This document shows positions 21,155 to 32,490 of a DNA stretch of 64,000 bases, in pieces; positions within the stretch are counted from its first letter, which is position 1, and each line of letters starts with the position of its first letter. Source of the stretch: Pseudoips prasinana. Its lineage: Eukaryota > Arthropoda > Insecta > Lepidoptera > Nolidae. The notes beneath the pieces are model-generated. The model was given only the letters and a program-made list of their open reading frames with translations, searched no databases and had not been told where the DNA came from. The stretch lies in NCBI GenBank assembly GCA_951640165.1, contig OX621244.1:18308001-18372000 (forward strand), read 5' to 3'. A program made the translations under genes and the position numbers.

Positions 21155-21840
21155 CAATTCAATTCAAGTTCTTTATCCTTCGTTTTTACATGTATGTTCC
21201 ACTCGGCCAAGGGTTTCAATCTCTTAACCCTTTACCGCATGAATTTTTTATTTTTGTTCAAATTAATGTATGTTACTTTACAGGCTTAGTATGATTCAAG
21301 AAAAATATTCAAAAAAATAAAAACATACTTTCAGGAAAGTTACAGTCAAAAAACATTTAGTTCCAAATCTGGAACAACATGCAACACTGCATACGAAAGT
21401 TATAGTTCCAGATTTGGAACTTCATGCAGTTTACATATTTTGGAATTGGTGGGGTACTTACAATAAAAAAAAAAACATTATTTTATACAGAAATAACAAA
21501 ATATAATATAGTTCTAAGTATGAAAGTGAGCAAAACAATTACGATCTTTGTTCAAGCACAAGTAACATTTGCACTTTTGGCAATATATTTGGGACTTTTG
21601 CTTACATCCAATCATCATCATCTGAAATATCTTCATCCTCACTAGTGTCTGGGACATTAATAATACATATTAATGGACTAACATATTAATGGCAAACAAG
21701 AAACAACGATGGCATCACTAGTCCTCTGCAACGAATGTAAGTTAGTGTGACAAATTTGGCACTGTATGCGGTAAAGGGTTAAAGAGATCATCTTCAGGGC
21801 GAATGCGACACCCACGATCGCGTCCTGTGAGTGCAGCCTA
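21155..21840. repeat. Host repeat split by a piggyBac MITE
   Basis: The left part (AATTCAAGTTCTTTATCCTT, CAATCTC) and right part (AGAGATCATCTTCAGGGCGA, CACCCACGATCGCGTCCTGT) become contiguous when 21228-21782 is removed. The composite resembles a dispersed repeat I have seen in Lepidoptera, without a firm name. Confidence 0.5.
21228..21778 (-). mobile_element. piggyBac-type MITE with transposase remnant
   Basis: Flanked by TTAA at 21224-21227 and 21779-21782. Terminal inverted repeats are CCCTTTACCGCAT at the left and ATGCGGTAAAGGG at the right. TTAA duplication and CCC start are the piggyBac signature. On the minus strand near 21600-21650 the sequence reads VPDTSEDEDISDDDDW, like the acidic N-terminus of piggyBac transposases. 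The DDD catalytic core is absent. Two 16-bp subterminal palindromes (GTTCCAAATCTGGAAC and its complement, 21360-21420) could be transposase-binding repeats. The size of 551 bp fits an internally deleted element. Confidence 0.85.
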
Positions 21841-21866
21841 AAATTTATTAAGATACTAATCCGTTA

Positions 21867-21946
21867 CAGTTTTCACTATGTCAGTTCATGTAATTTTTTG
21901 TCATTATTATGACAAAAAATTACATGAACTGACATAGTGAAAACTG
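21867..21946. repeat. Perfect 38-bp hairpin, first of a pair
   Basis: The arm beginning CAGTTTTCACTATGTCAGTT is repeated exactly in inverse around a 4-base loop (TTAT, 21905-21908). Confidence 0.93.
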
Positions 21947-21956
21947 ATATTATTAA

Positions 21957-22026
21957 AAAATGCAAAATAATATTATTAAACATATTCTATATTTAGAATA
22001 TGTTTAATAATATTATTTTGCATTTT
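21957..22026. repeat. Perfect 32-bp hairpin, second of a pair
   Basis: The arm AAAATGCAAAATAATATTAT...CATATTCT is mirrored exactly around a 6-base loop (ATATTT, 21989-21994). It starts 10 bases after the previous hairpin ends. Confidence 0.93.
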
Positions 22027-22090
22027 CAAGAACCTGGTATATAGAACTTTACTGCATTGTTACCAGCATTACAAAAATAATAATAATATA

Positions 22091-22330
22091 TCTTGGACAA
22101 TGTCACACAGAGCATCCTAGCCCCAAACTAAGTAAAGCTTGTACTATGGGTACCAAGCGACGATATACATACTTATATAGATAGAGACATACTTTTATAC
22201 ATAGAAAACATCCATGACTCAGAAACAAATATTGGTACTCATCACACAAATATTTGCACTTACCGGGATTCGAACCCAGGACTACCAACTTCGTAGGCAG
22301 GAGCACTACCAACTAGGCTATGGTGACCGT
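22091..22330 (-). mobile_element. SINE-F copy
   Basis: On the minus strand: A-box-like TAGCCTAGTTGGTAGTGCTC, B-box GGGTTCGAATCCCGGTAAGT, ATATTTGTGTGATGAGTACC, TGGTACCCATAGTACAAGCT, AGTTTGGGGCTAGGATGC. The same family as 25227-25479. It is tRNA-like only in its head. Confidence 0.87.
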
Positions 22331-22549
22331 CCGAAAATAATATATCAGCTAGTCATTTGTTTAGAACGAAAACTATTATTTTCTCTGAACGTTAATATTT
22401 TTGTTTTTGGCAAAGTGTATTTTCAGTATTAACATTTTGTATTAGACCGTACTAGGCTCCTGCAAGATACGTGATAAGTCCGCCGATTTCCATTCATTGT
22501 TTAGCCATCGCCAGTCACTGAATGGGTTTCCGGCAAAAACATAATAACA
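22331..22549. other. No recognisable feature
   Basis: AT-rich DNA. The end may be an upstream part of the following repeat. Confidence 0.35.
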
Positions 22550-22758
22550 AAACAGGACCCTCCCATATCATCCCGTGGGTGTCGTCAAAGGCGACTAAGG
22601 GATACACCAGATAGTCCGGCGGCAGCGTCACCTGTGTACTAGCTACCACCTAACTGTGGTAACTAGCGCGGTGACTAATGCAAATTCCTCCAAATATCAT
22701 AGACACCTTTGGGAGAGGCTTATGTCCAGCAGTGGACGATATCAGGCTGATGATGATG
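22550..22758 (+). mobile_element. Repeat B retroposon (GAT-tailed)
   Basis: CATCCCGTGGGTGTCGTCAA, GGCGACTAAGGGATACACCA, CTAGCTACCACCTAACTGTG, GCGCGGTGACTAATG, CAGCAGTGGACGATATCAGG and a CTGATGATGATG tail. Confidence 0.82.
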
Positions 22759-23148
22759 TTAATTTTTCTTGTAAAATGTGGAAATACATATTTATTATTA
22801 CTATATTATACTGTATAGGCGAACTTAATACAGTATACATATAGATCCGATTATATTTTAGGCTCTGAGAAGTAGATTCTATTATACACGAGGTGAATGA
22901 TGTTATGGTTGGTTCGAGTTCGGTTTCATTGATGCCGCTAATTAATTGAGTACACTACCAAATGTCGTCACATTGCATCGTTCTTATTAATAGGAGCCCA
23001 AACTGTTCTGGACTCACTCGGCTCGCATCATTAGTAATTCTTAATTATTGTTTGTTGATTATGTGCCCTGATTTGAGTATTGACATTTCTGTGATTTGAA
23101 TTGTTTGTTATTCAATAATTTGATGCATATATGAAAAAAAGATGACGT
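22759..23148. other. No recognisable feature
   Basis: AT-rich DNA with no supported gene. Confidence 0.4.
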
Positions 23149-23266
23149 GCAACCTTCAAGAAGCGAGCCTATTTCGTTCTTAAAGGCCGGCAACGCACTT
23201 GCGGCTCCTCTGGTGTTGCGAGTGATCACTTACCATCATAGGACCCACTTGCTTATATAAAAAACG
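23149..23266 (+). mobile_element. Jockey-like LINE 3' tail
   Basis: ACCTTCAAGAAGCGAGCCTA, TTAAAGGCCGGCAACGCACT, GAGTGATCACTTACCATCAT and CCACTTGCTTATATAAAAAA match the extreme 3' end of the LINE at 4836. The block with GTCCATGGGCGGCGG is deleted. Confidence 0.82.
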
Positions 23267-24307
23267 AAACGCAAACCTTTTCCTAGTTTTTAAATAAATG
23301 TATTAAAACTAGTAAATTCTAAGATTCAATTCTGCTAACGGTTTTACAGCAAATACAACAAGAGTCTGTGTATACATTAGGATGTTGTTTACGATATGAA
23401 ACATACACATCGGACAACATTGTTAATGAGGTTTTATTTTATTCAGAAAAGGTCTCAAGGGTTATAAATAACACTAACTGTAGATAAAAAAGTACGTTAC
23501 CTTTTGTAAGGTGGCCTACATACGACACGGCGGTACATAAGGATGGCTGCGTTTTATTGAAGAATATAAATAAATAATATTTTCTTTATATCAGTGGTGT
23601 ATTGTTGTGAGACAGTAACGGTGGCCACACGCGCGCCACTCCGCCACTCTTTATGGCTCGCGTCATCGGATTGAAGCCTCTTTACACTGTACGGCTTTTC
23701 AATGCCTTTGCTACAAAGAAACTTATGTAAATTATGTACCCTATTCCAAATGCAAACATGTAAATACACTGAAGATTTTTTTTGCACACGACCTCCATAC
23801 ATCCACATGATACAGCATCGTTGGTAAACAAGAAAGTTGAATTTTATGATGGTTAACGAAACCGATTATGGGTTCACTTGTGTATCGAGGTACTGATTCA
23901 CAAGTAAGAAAATAAAGCATGTAATGGGTAAATATATAAACTGAATCAACGTTGAAAAAATTGAGCACCACTTAGTAGACCAATATTGTTTTTTTTAGGT
24001 AAATTATTATAAACGATTCGGATGCATGTCGTGAGCCGTAAAAGCACTCCGTAGCAGATCAGTCTCTAACAATGAGCGTACCTACAGCGCTTCATTGTTC
24101 TCTATGTTATTTGTTCTGTGTGATAACTGATAAGAGTTGCTACTTCACCGAATGTATGAACCGGAACACACCATTTATTATATTGGGCGCGACACGAACG
24201 CCACCACCTAGAAGGGCATGTCGGTTTTCTTCGCATTTGTAGACGGTTACGAACAGTAAATGCACATTATAAGGAGCAATACTTCTTTAAAATTTTAATA
24301 ATAATAA
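23267..24307. other. Unrecognised DNA
   Basis: Short frames on the minus strand (for example 23554-23808 and 23741-23971) overlap each other and show no domain. GC-richer text at 23615-23660 (GTGGCCACACGCGCGCCACT) is isolated. Confidence 0.35.
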
Positions 24308-24553
24308 TAAGTTAGGACATTATTCACACACGGTCGTCTGATCCCAAACTAATCAGAGTTTGTAGGTACTATGGAAACCAGATAACTTATATACTACTTT
24401 TCTTTTGTAAATACATACATTTTGTAAATAGATAATTACACCCAGACTCAGGACAAACAGACATGTTCATGGACACAAATTTCTGTCCTGGGAATCGAAC
24501 CCACGACCTGCGGCGTGCAAAGCAAGCATTTACCAACCACGCCACAGTAACTT
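24308..24553 (-). mobile_element. SINE-C copy
   Basis: On the minus strand: GTGGCGTGGTTGGTAAATGC, GGTCGTGGGTTCGATTCCCA, GACAGAAATTTGTGTCCATG, CTGAGTCTGGGTGTAATTAT, CTGGTTTCCATAGTACC and CACACGG; it ends with a TAT run. Confidence 0.88.
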
Positions 24554-24558
24554 AGTCG

Positions 24559-24830
24559 AGTGTTTTTAACCACCACCGCAAAAACAGGGGTGTTATAAGT
24601 TTAACGTCCATGTCTGTCTGTGTGTGTGTCTGCCTGTGGCATCGTAGCTCTCGAATGTATGACACGATTTTGATGCGGATTCATTTGAAAGCCAGATTCC
24701 TTGCGGTGGTTTATAGCTGCTTGGTCAATATCGGTCTAGCAGTGTAAGAGTATCAGCTTTTTACCGAAATGATGTCATTAAAATTCGAGTCGGGGGTTTT
24801 CTAACGGTTAGGTTATTACGCTTTCCATTT
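24559..24830 (+). repeat. Dispersed repeat with (GT)n core
   Basis: TTTTTAACCACCACCGCAAA, GGGGTGTTATAAGTTTAACG, GTCTGTCTGTGTGTGTGTCT, GGCATCGTAGCTCTCGAATG and GTCGGGGGTTTTCTAACGGT are blocks of a common lepidopteran repeat. Mobility class is unknown to me. Confidence 0.65.
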
Positions 24831-24919
24831 CTTGGTTGTTATTAAACAACTACTTTAATTACCCGCATTTTGCGTACAGTCGCTCGATCTAGTGTCTGAA
24901 GTTTTTTGAATAAATAAAA

Positions 24920-25160
24920 AAGGTTTTTATTCACGTTCACTTTAAAAAAGCGCTTGTAAATAGTAATAACATGTTTGTAGTTATAAAGTTGTATACATTA
25001 TTATTTCTAGTTACATAGATATTTAGGTACACGGATTGTATTAAAACATTTATAAAATTTATTTTATAATAGCAACTATATTTAGCTAGCTTGTATTAAG
25101 TTATTGTCAAAGAGATTATGTTTAAGTTTAATTATCAAAATTTATAGTTTTAGCTATATT
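24920..25160. repeat. Dispersed repeat, copy 1 of a distant pair
   Basis: Shares with 62598-62820 the blocks AACATGTTTGTAGT, AACATTTATAAAATTTA, AATATTTAGCTAGCTT-like and TTAAGTTATTGTCAAAGAGA, in the same order and orientation. No ends or coding are evident. Confidence 0.8.
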
Positions 25161-25226
25161 TTACTACATATTGTCTGAATTATTTATTATTATGGCGGAC
25201 CTTGTGTTAATAACGACGGTCGCGCT

Positions 25227-25479
25227 TTAGTCACCGTAGCCTAGTTGGTAGTACTCCTGCCTACGAAGCTGGTGGTCCTGGGTTCGAATCCCGGTAAGTG
25301 CATATATTTGTGTGATGAGCACGAATATTTGTTTCTGAGTCATGGCTGTTTTCTATGTATTTTAGTATTTATCTATCTATATAAGTATGTGTATCGTCGC
25401 CTGGTACCCATAGTACATGCATTGCTTAGTTTGGGGCTAGGACGATCTGTGTGACATTGTGAAAAAAAAAAAAAAAAAA
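25227..25479 (+). mobile_element. SINE-F copy with poly(A) tail
   Basis: TAGTCACCGTAGCCTAGTTG, GGTCCTGGGTTCGAATCCCG, ATATTTGTGTGATGAGCACG, CTGGTACCCATAGTACATGC and AGTTTGGGGCTAGGACGATC, then an 18-base A run (25462-25479). The intact tail suggests a relatively recent insertion. Confidence 0.9.
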
Positions 25480-25989
25480 TGCTACCACCGGATCTAATGC
25501 GCCCCAACTGAGAAGACCCAGCGAAACAAACTCAGTGGGTTCATCTACTTCCGGTTTCAACACGATCTAGTTGAGACGGTCCGGCGAAACATACTCAAGC
25601 GGGCATGAACACGGGATTTAGTCCACTTAGAGTAATTATTTAGTACGCAAACACAATATATGCTCGATCGGTTGTCTGTTGTTTTATTTTACCTATAGGT
25701 GGTAGATTCATTTATCTCTGCTCAGGTATATTATATAACTGACATCTTAATAGTATGATCTGTCTCGTTTGACGAACGGTATGTAGCTGCAGATTCTCTT
25801 ACATATAAGTTTGTAGATGTTATGGGTTGGATTTGAAAAACTGATATTGATTACCTTCAGTATGATGCGACATTTGTATTCGCGGATCTCGATTATCTTC
25901 TGCTTTATCCTTTATGTATCGGAGGGTAGACTCGCTTTGCAAAACAGAATGTATGTGAAGCCGATGGCACAAGACAGGCCGAACCATTC
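25480..25989. other. Unrecognised DNA
   Basis: The first 150 bases include CTACCACCGGATCTAATGCG and two GACCCAGCGAAAC / GACGGTCCGGCGAAAC echoes, possibly a diverged repeat. The rest is featureless. Confidence 0.3.
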
Positions 25990-26055
25990 TCCATATCAGC
26001 CGAATGACGTCCACTGCTGGACAAAGGCGTCCCCTAAGGATCTCCACTATGATAC
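25990..26055 (-). mobile_element. RTE LINE 3' fragment
   Basis: ATATCAGCCGAATGACGTCC, CACTGCTGGACAAAGGCGTC and AAGGATCTCCAC match the end of the RTE family at 18340 and 44658, without the GAT tail. Confidence 0.75.
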
Positions 26056-27058
26056 AATGACCAATGATCTCCAGACAATTCCATAGAAGTGATATAAAGA
26101 TAAACACTTATATCACATTTATTTAAGTATATTCAAACTAACCTTTCCGATCGGCACCGATCTCTTAAAGGGTCATCTGGGTTTAAGTTTAAGGGGTCTA
26201 TAGTCAATAATCCAAGTTAAATATAGCGTACCTAGAATTACTTATCTCACACCCAATGTAGGCCGATTTTAGTATTGTATACAACACAATTGTTCAGTAG
26301 GCAGGTACTTTACATATCACTAGAATTCCAATAATACAATACACAATATCTACACCTATTTAAAAGAATCCACGGTGCGGTTAAAATAAAAAAAAAAGAC
26401 GTGTGGCACTCGGAGACTGCCGCGGTAAAGCTATTGCATAGCATTTTTTATAAACTTATGCAATTATAATTATTTATTTATTTAAAAATACTGCATTTGT
26501 GATAATAATAATAAAATGAATGTATATAGAGTACTAACTAATTTTTTTTCACTATTTTTTCGTGACTTTCTTCATTAATAAATGCACTTTGCTTATTCAT
26601 ATTGAAAAAAACACTTTGTACACAAATTATACGAGTATAGATATTCACTGCTGTACGTAGATGATAAATACCTATACACCTATATACTTTCTCACAAACA
26701 GCTGATTATGGTAGTTTTCCAATACAACCAATGCCACCTAAAGGCGGGTTGCTGAACTAAAGAGACAAGCGTGATATTTCAAAAAGTCATTAAAAGTTCT
26801 GGTATTTATCGATAGATGGCGGTCGAAGTGGGGGGTGTTAGGTTTTTTTCGTTACGGAATTTCTGGATTCGGTCCCCACGCTCAAGGCCCGCGATAGAAG
26901 CTATGCAATAGCTTAAAAATAACCCAAGAGTGTTGGAAAATCGACGCAGAGGCTCATTGTCAACCAATGAGTATTTAAGAATGATTTCGAACAGAACAAT
27001 TTTAGATGTAGTTAAATGTGACATATATGGTTTTAGTGTTTTCTACGCGCCAACCTGG
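26056..27058. other. Unrecognised AT-rich DNA
   Basis: No gene. 26390-26450 (GACGTGTGGCACTCGGAGAC) and 26815-26905 are locally GC-richer and contain ATCGATAGATGGCGG. Neither resolves to a family. Confidence 0.35.
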
Positions 27059-27106
27059 AAAAGACACATCTAGGCATTTTATATACAATGCCTAGATGTG
27101 TCTTTT
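27059..27106. repeat. Perfect 20-bp hairpin
   Basis: AAAAGACACATCTAGGCATT is mirrored exactly around an 8-base loop (27079-27086). Confidence 0.92.
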
Positions 27107-29639
27107 TGCATAAATTTATAGATAAACATAAACAATGTTAACAACTCCATAGAAGTCTCTATTAAAGTTTCCACTTCTTTACTGGAGTAGGACTACGACA
27201 GACTTTACTTGACTTTTGACTGTGACCACATAAATGACAAATACGCTGGATAATGTTGAATTCATGTGCAAATAAATTGTTTTATCAAACTACTTGACAT
27301 TGGCAAATACGTTAATCGAGTGAGTCCATATTAAATAAGGAAAAAAATTGTAGTATTGCCTAAAAATATCTTGGATGATCCGGATGTCGAGATTGCTACT
27401 TACTTTAGAGCAAGTCTAGACTTAGAAACTCTCGTGACACTATACATGAACCTATGTATCGCACTCCCCGACCTAGTGTACACCCGCGTACGGGTCGTCC
27501 GTCATCAGCGTCCTCCATGCTTACTCGTATCAATGAAATGCCCTCTCCGCTGTATTTCTATAGAAATCGGGGATGTTAATAAAAAAAAAATTATATGTTT
27601 ACATAAATAAAACCAAGGATTACAATTTACTTTAAAACAAAATAATTGGTACGTTAATCTGTAGACTAATAATTTAACATTAAATAAAACCTAAATCTAT
27701 CAAAACTTGTGGATATCTTTTGCACAACTTTTCTATTGTTTATAGTTTTGATAAATAGTCTAGTCAACAAGTGCTCTTTCCAAACTTTTCTCCGCTTCTG
27801 AAAAATATGATCGAGGTGTCATTTCATTCGGGATATATAGATGTATTATAAAAGAAAAAAAATCTAATAAGCAACGTCTTTGTTTATAACAGTTATTTAA
27901 ACAAATAGATTATAAAAATATTTTCATAATCTTCTGAACATAAAAAACGGACAAATAATAATATTGAAAAATTGTCTTCTTTTTCTGAATCTTTTTTCAA
28001 ATTTGAAGAATGACAAATAGTTTGAAGATATTTTCAAAGAATTAAACCCCGTTATTTTATTCATTGTTTATAAAATTTCCAAATTTTCCAGGAGGTTCCG
28101 GTATTTTTTCAAAAATCATGTACGTGCCATCCCGTATTGAATGATATCTCGTTCATATTTTTCAGTACCGGAGAAGTTTAATGTAAAATGCACTTGTTGC
28201 CTAGACTAAATGTTGGCAATTATGGTAGAAAAAAAAATGCGTTTTTCATATATTCGACCTCCATAGGTCTCCTTATGATCAGTAGAATTGACTGTCCATC
28301 GCATTATTCGCTATCAATTAGAAAGTAGTGTAGCTCATCAAAATACACAAGTATCCGAATTATTTTTCATAGGTGTCCGTCTTGATTTCTTGAGACTATT
28401 CATAGACTTCGATCGAAGTTGGAATAGTCAGTAGTACCACCATTAGACTATTGTTATAACCTACAAGTACTTTACTCAAAAATTGTTTCGTGTCTGCCTA
28501 GCCCCGGTAAACTGGGTCAACGGCTGACGAATATGGAAACACCATTATCGTTATAATGGGTTCTGTTACAAAATGATGTAAGCTCTGATATTAAATGTTA
28601 AACGGCGTCTGCCACTAACTTTGTTTTATGGAGCTGTGAGACTATTACGTATTGGCAGTAGATTTACTCAGCTACCCACTTATAAATTTATCCGTAAGGG
28701 ATGTATAACGTGCATGGGTGATTAAAAAATAACCTTTAAATTTAGTAAAGTGATCCTGCTTTTACTGGTTCACGGGATGACTTGACTAGTTAATTTATTT
28801 TTCATCACCCCATCTCGTAAAGAGCAATTTTAATCTTCGATATCTGAGTGGAAAAGTCGTTTTTATCCTCTAGAGGTTAAAGTAAATTTGAATTTAGAAC
28901 ATAGTGTGCACCAAGTTTGTGAATGGAAAATTTCAGTAATCCTATTTACTAATACCTCTATGGTGCCGAATTTATCATACAACTTTTTTTAATTTATCGA
29001 TAACTAAGATTTAGAACCTTCTTGGTGTACTTTTTTTAATTGTTTTGCGTAATACGTAGCAACGTCACTTTTAGTTTTTTTTAATTATACCTAAGTATTA
29101 TTTATTTTAATTTACAGATTGTCCTGTAATACTTAAATATCATAATATAGTAATTAATACTTACCTAAACTGAGATAATAGTATTTATAGTAAAATGTTT
29201 TTCGCATTTAGTCATTTACTCGCTGAGGTGTGATGAAAAGTTACGTGTTGCAATCGAGTGCAAAGATTTTTTGATTACCTCGCTAATGGTCAGGATTCTA
29301 ATTTTTGAATTCTAGAATCCTTCGCTTGATCGGTTATCAAAATTGAGCACGCGGTTAAAAAGCAACTTTGCACTCTTCTATAACAAATAACTATTATCAT
29401 TATTTTTTGTTAACTGGATCCGCTTTCAATTACCCAAAACAGAATTGTATTTTGTTTTAAATTTGTGTACAGATGTGCGGTAAGCGTTTAGGAAGGACTA
29501 TTAAAACAAAGTGCATGGTGCCATATGAAAGTTTTGCGCTGTTAAAAGTCTCTCTGACCAGCGGAAAAATTATTAATGAATAATCTAATATCTCAGTTAT
29601 TAGATGTAACAAAGGCTCATAAGTGGACCTTTTATTTAC
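27107..29639. other. Unrecognised AT-rich DNA
   Basis: The longest stretch without any recognised repeat. A frame of 84 codons at 27356-27610 (includes MNLCIALPDLVYTRVRVVRH) has no domain I know. At 28802-28818 CATCACCCCATCTCG resembles repeat A but is too short to call. Confidence 0.35.
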
Positions 29640-29815
29640 ACAGTATCAAGTCTGACCATGAGGCCACTTGGGCAACTCCACCGGTTGCCCGGCATAAGCT
29701 GATGGCAACTGGGGCCTTCTACGGTGGACGTCCGTGACGCCCTCCGATGAAAGCTGATGGCAGCGGACGCGTCACTGCCATGAGGTCTAAAATCTCTCCA
29801 CAGTGCTCGAGTCTT
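29640..29815. other. GC-rich patch with internal repeat
   Basis: GGCAACTCCACCGGTTGCCC is itself an imperfect hairpin. AAGCTGATGGCAACTGG and AAAGCTGATGGCAGCGG repeat within 60 bases. The family is unknown. Confidence 0.4.
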
Positions 29816-30380
29816 GCGACAAGTGTTTTTTATTGTATTCCAACCATGGCTTCATCATTTATACGTAATTGCGCAAATTAAAACTGACAAGTTATTTTGA
29901 CTTCAACTCTACTCAGTAGAGTTCTTTTCTGATATGCTGACATTTAAAAACTATGTAGATATGTTGACATTTAAAAAGCTATGTACCTATAGGGCTTAAT
30001 TTCTGAACTGAGTGGATAATCAGCCACTCAAATAAAAAAATACTTTTCCTGCCTCGCCATAAAGTTGAATCAAATCGCGCGGTGAAGGTTTTTGCCGTAT
30101 AGGTACGGAACATTTCTTACGAGAGTTTCCTTGCTACGGGATTCCTCTGTATCTCTTTTGCTTTGTGAAGCTTTGAATCAAAAGTGCGCCAGGCCTGTAG
30201 ACAAATTACTTTTTATTGTGCAGGTGCTACGGATCATAATGTTTGGGAAGTAACTTAATAATTTCGTGATTGCAAAATGTCAAATCGATTATAACATTAT
30301 CTTGTATTATAATGAGTGCAACTGATATTAAAACTTCTAAAATGAGATCACAACCAAACATGTTTAATACGTTTACAATA
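29816..30380. other. No recognisable feature
   Basis: AT-rich DNA without supported features. Confidence 0.4.
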
Positions 30381-30680
30381 TAATGAAGCATAATCGTGTT
30401 ATTACTGCTGCATTATTATTTCGCAGCAATGTGCGGTGGTCACGCGCGACGGTCGCGGGTACGCTCGCTACTAATACGGCTCGTTTGCGCGCGCGCCGTC
30501 ACGACCAGCGGGTCGTTTACCATTACCCAATAAAATTAATTTCACTTAATGCTCATCGATTATTGAATATAATAATCGTATAGTTTGGCGGCGTTTCGGC
30601 GGTTCGTGATGGATCGCCGGCGCAGACCCCCCGCGCTCGCGAACACGATCCACTAAGTACTGCCGATCCGTGGGCTCCGT
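30381..30680. promoter_or_regulatory. GC-rich noncoding island (candidate regulatory DNA)
   Basis: GGTCACGCGCGACGGTCGCG, GCGCGCGCCGTCACGACCAG and GGATCGCCGGCGCAGACCCC lie in AT-rich surroundings and match none of the repeat families here. A 66-codon frame at 30383 runs through it but is arginine-rich by composition only. Function is inferred from composition alone. Confidence 0.3.
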
Positions 30681-30786
30681 GTTTGCTGATACTGTGCCAC
30701 GGTACAGTACCATTATTTAATATCCAGTATCATTCGCGGTACATACAAATAAAACTGCTTATAACATATAACTTTAAAAAAACGAG

Positions 30787-31037
30787 CCCGTTGGCGTGGT
30801 TGGCAAATGCTTGCTTTTCACGCCGCAGGTCGTGGGTTCGATTCACACCCTTTGTTTACTTTTAAATTACAGCCAGACTCAGGGGTCTGGGTGTAATTTA
30901 AAAGAAACCAGATACCTGATGTACTGCATGTACTACTTTATAAAGTATATCAGTTATCTGGTTTCTATAGTACAAGCTCTGCTTGGTTTGATATCAGATG
31001 GCCGTGTGTGCGTCATGTCCCAGGATATTATTTTGTA
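30787..31037 (+). mobile_element. SINE-C copy with an internal fold-back
   Basis: Head CGTTGGCGTGGTTGGCAAAT and B-box GTGGGTTCGATTC are normal. At 30857-30905 the body reads TTTTAAATTACAGCCAGAC, TCAGGGG, then TCTGGGTGTAATTTAAAAG, i.e. the body sequence and its near-complement. The 3' block GTATATCAGTTATCTGGTTT onward is normal to TCCCAGGATATTATT. Confidence 0.85.
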
Positions 31038-32280
31038 AATATTATGGCTGTTTGTGCAATTTTTTGGGGAAAAAATGTCAAACTCGACAACGTCTTTTGA
31101 CCTCAGCAAATATTCGTTAGACTGAGGATTTTAAAAAAGATACTCACATGACCAAAGCATTTATTATGTTATATATTTTACAGCCGACTCCCTAACCAAA
31201 TATTGTTCTATTTTAAAAATTTATTCCCACCATAGGGAGGGAAGTAATTACTATGAGTCTTTACCGCCCAAAGGTGGGAAGTAGCATCTTCCACTCGCTA
31301 CTCTGATCAAATTTTTTCCATTCTCATACTTTCCGAGAATTGAAAAAATTGTTTCCACTTCTATCTGGAGTCCCCAAAGACTCCCCCGCATGTTTTTTTT
31401 ACGGAATGAGCATTATTAATCCTGTGTATACAAATATTGCCATTTAAAAAACAATGTCATTTGGCAGAATGTTCCATATTAGGGTTTAAAAGAGCAATAT
31501 ATATGTTTAATTTACGTTAACTAAAGTGCATACAATTTTATGCTTCTCTCCCTTAAAGGAATGAAACAAATAGGCACATTATGTTCACACAAGGCAATCG
31601 AACGAAATGAAATATGTTAACAAACATGGTAAGCAATATATTCAGACAATTTCTTAAGAAATAAGTCGTGAATATGAGCTTCACGAGGAATATGTATATT
31701 CAAATATGTATTTCATAAATCAACAGTCGGAGCTACGCATTCACTGCGAGCACCCGATGAAATGGAATGAATAATTACTGAACAAGGCACAGCATAAATA
31801 GAGGTAGATAAAAACGGGTAACGACAGGATAGAATGGTAGCCATCCAACACTGCGCAGTCAGCGGCAGATCGGAGCTGTAATGGCCGGCCTTGTAGCCCA
31901 TCCATAACGAATTTCTTATTCATCGATATTAATACGAGTACATGACAACCGTCCGCCGCGGTACAAATGAGCGAAGCCGCTCACGGCGGATTATATTTAT
32001 GTGAACACACTCTGATCCGCAATTAGTACCGCCAGCAACAAACTAGTCGCTTGTGCTTTACAAACAATGCACGTGTCTGTTGATAGATGAGCAGACAGCT
32101 TGATATATGATGTTATCGACTACTGGCTAGTGTTTTAAAGCCAGGGGTTTGATTCGTAACTAAACATCGCTCAATTGATTAACAAGGTATAATCAGTTCC
32201 AAAACAATAAAAAACATTGTATTTAAATATATTGCTTTAAGCGATTTAATCATGTTTTACGAATATTTTTTATTCGTTTC
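31038..32280. other. Unrecognised DNA
   Basis: No recognised family. 31720-31990 is somewhat GC-richer with CCGTCCGCCGCGGTACAAAT and GAGCGAAGCCGCTCACGGCG, the latter a short imperfect hairpin. Minus-strand frames of 60-62 codons there overlap and are not convincing. Confidence 0.35.
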
Positions 32281-32490
32281 TTTTTCTGGGAAGACAGGGG
32301 GAATACCTACGCATGCCACCTGCAAAAAGTATCTGAGGATGTATGTCGGACTCTCACTCACTACACCTAACCTGCCGTGGACTTCTCTTGGCACCTGATG
32401 GGAGGAGCCCCGGCAACGAGGGTATGCTGCTCCGGTGCTCTCTTTTTGCGTCATGTGCCAGATGGTCGGGACACGTATCTTGGGATAATC
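32281..32490 (+). repeat. Repeat G copy
   Basis: ATACCTACGCATGCCACCTG, ATGTCGGACTCTCACTCACT, CCTAACCTGCCGTGGACTTC, GGCACCTGATGGGAGGAGCC and GCCAGATGGTCGGGACACG. Copies elsewhere: 48062 and 58835 (minus) and 63935 (plus, running off the window). Confidence 0.78.

Noticed and set aside
22250..22330. tRNA-like sequence with good A and B boxes (also at 25230, 7840, 30787, 49553, 57980)
   Set aside because: Each is followed by a shared non-tRNA body and tail, so they are SINE heads. No cloverleaf that I would call a functional tRNA gene.
28800..28820. Repeat A fragment
   Set aside because: About 15 matching bases only, too short to distinguish from chance.
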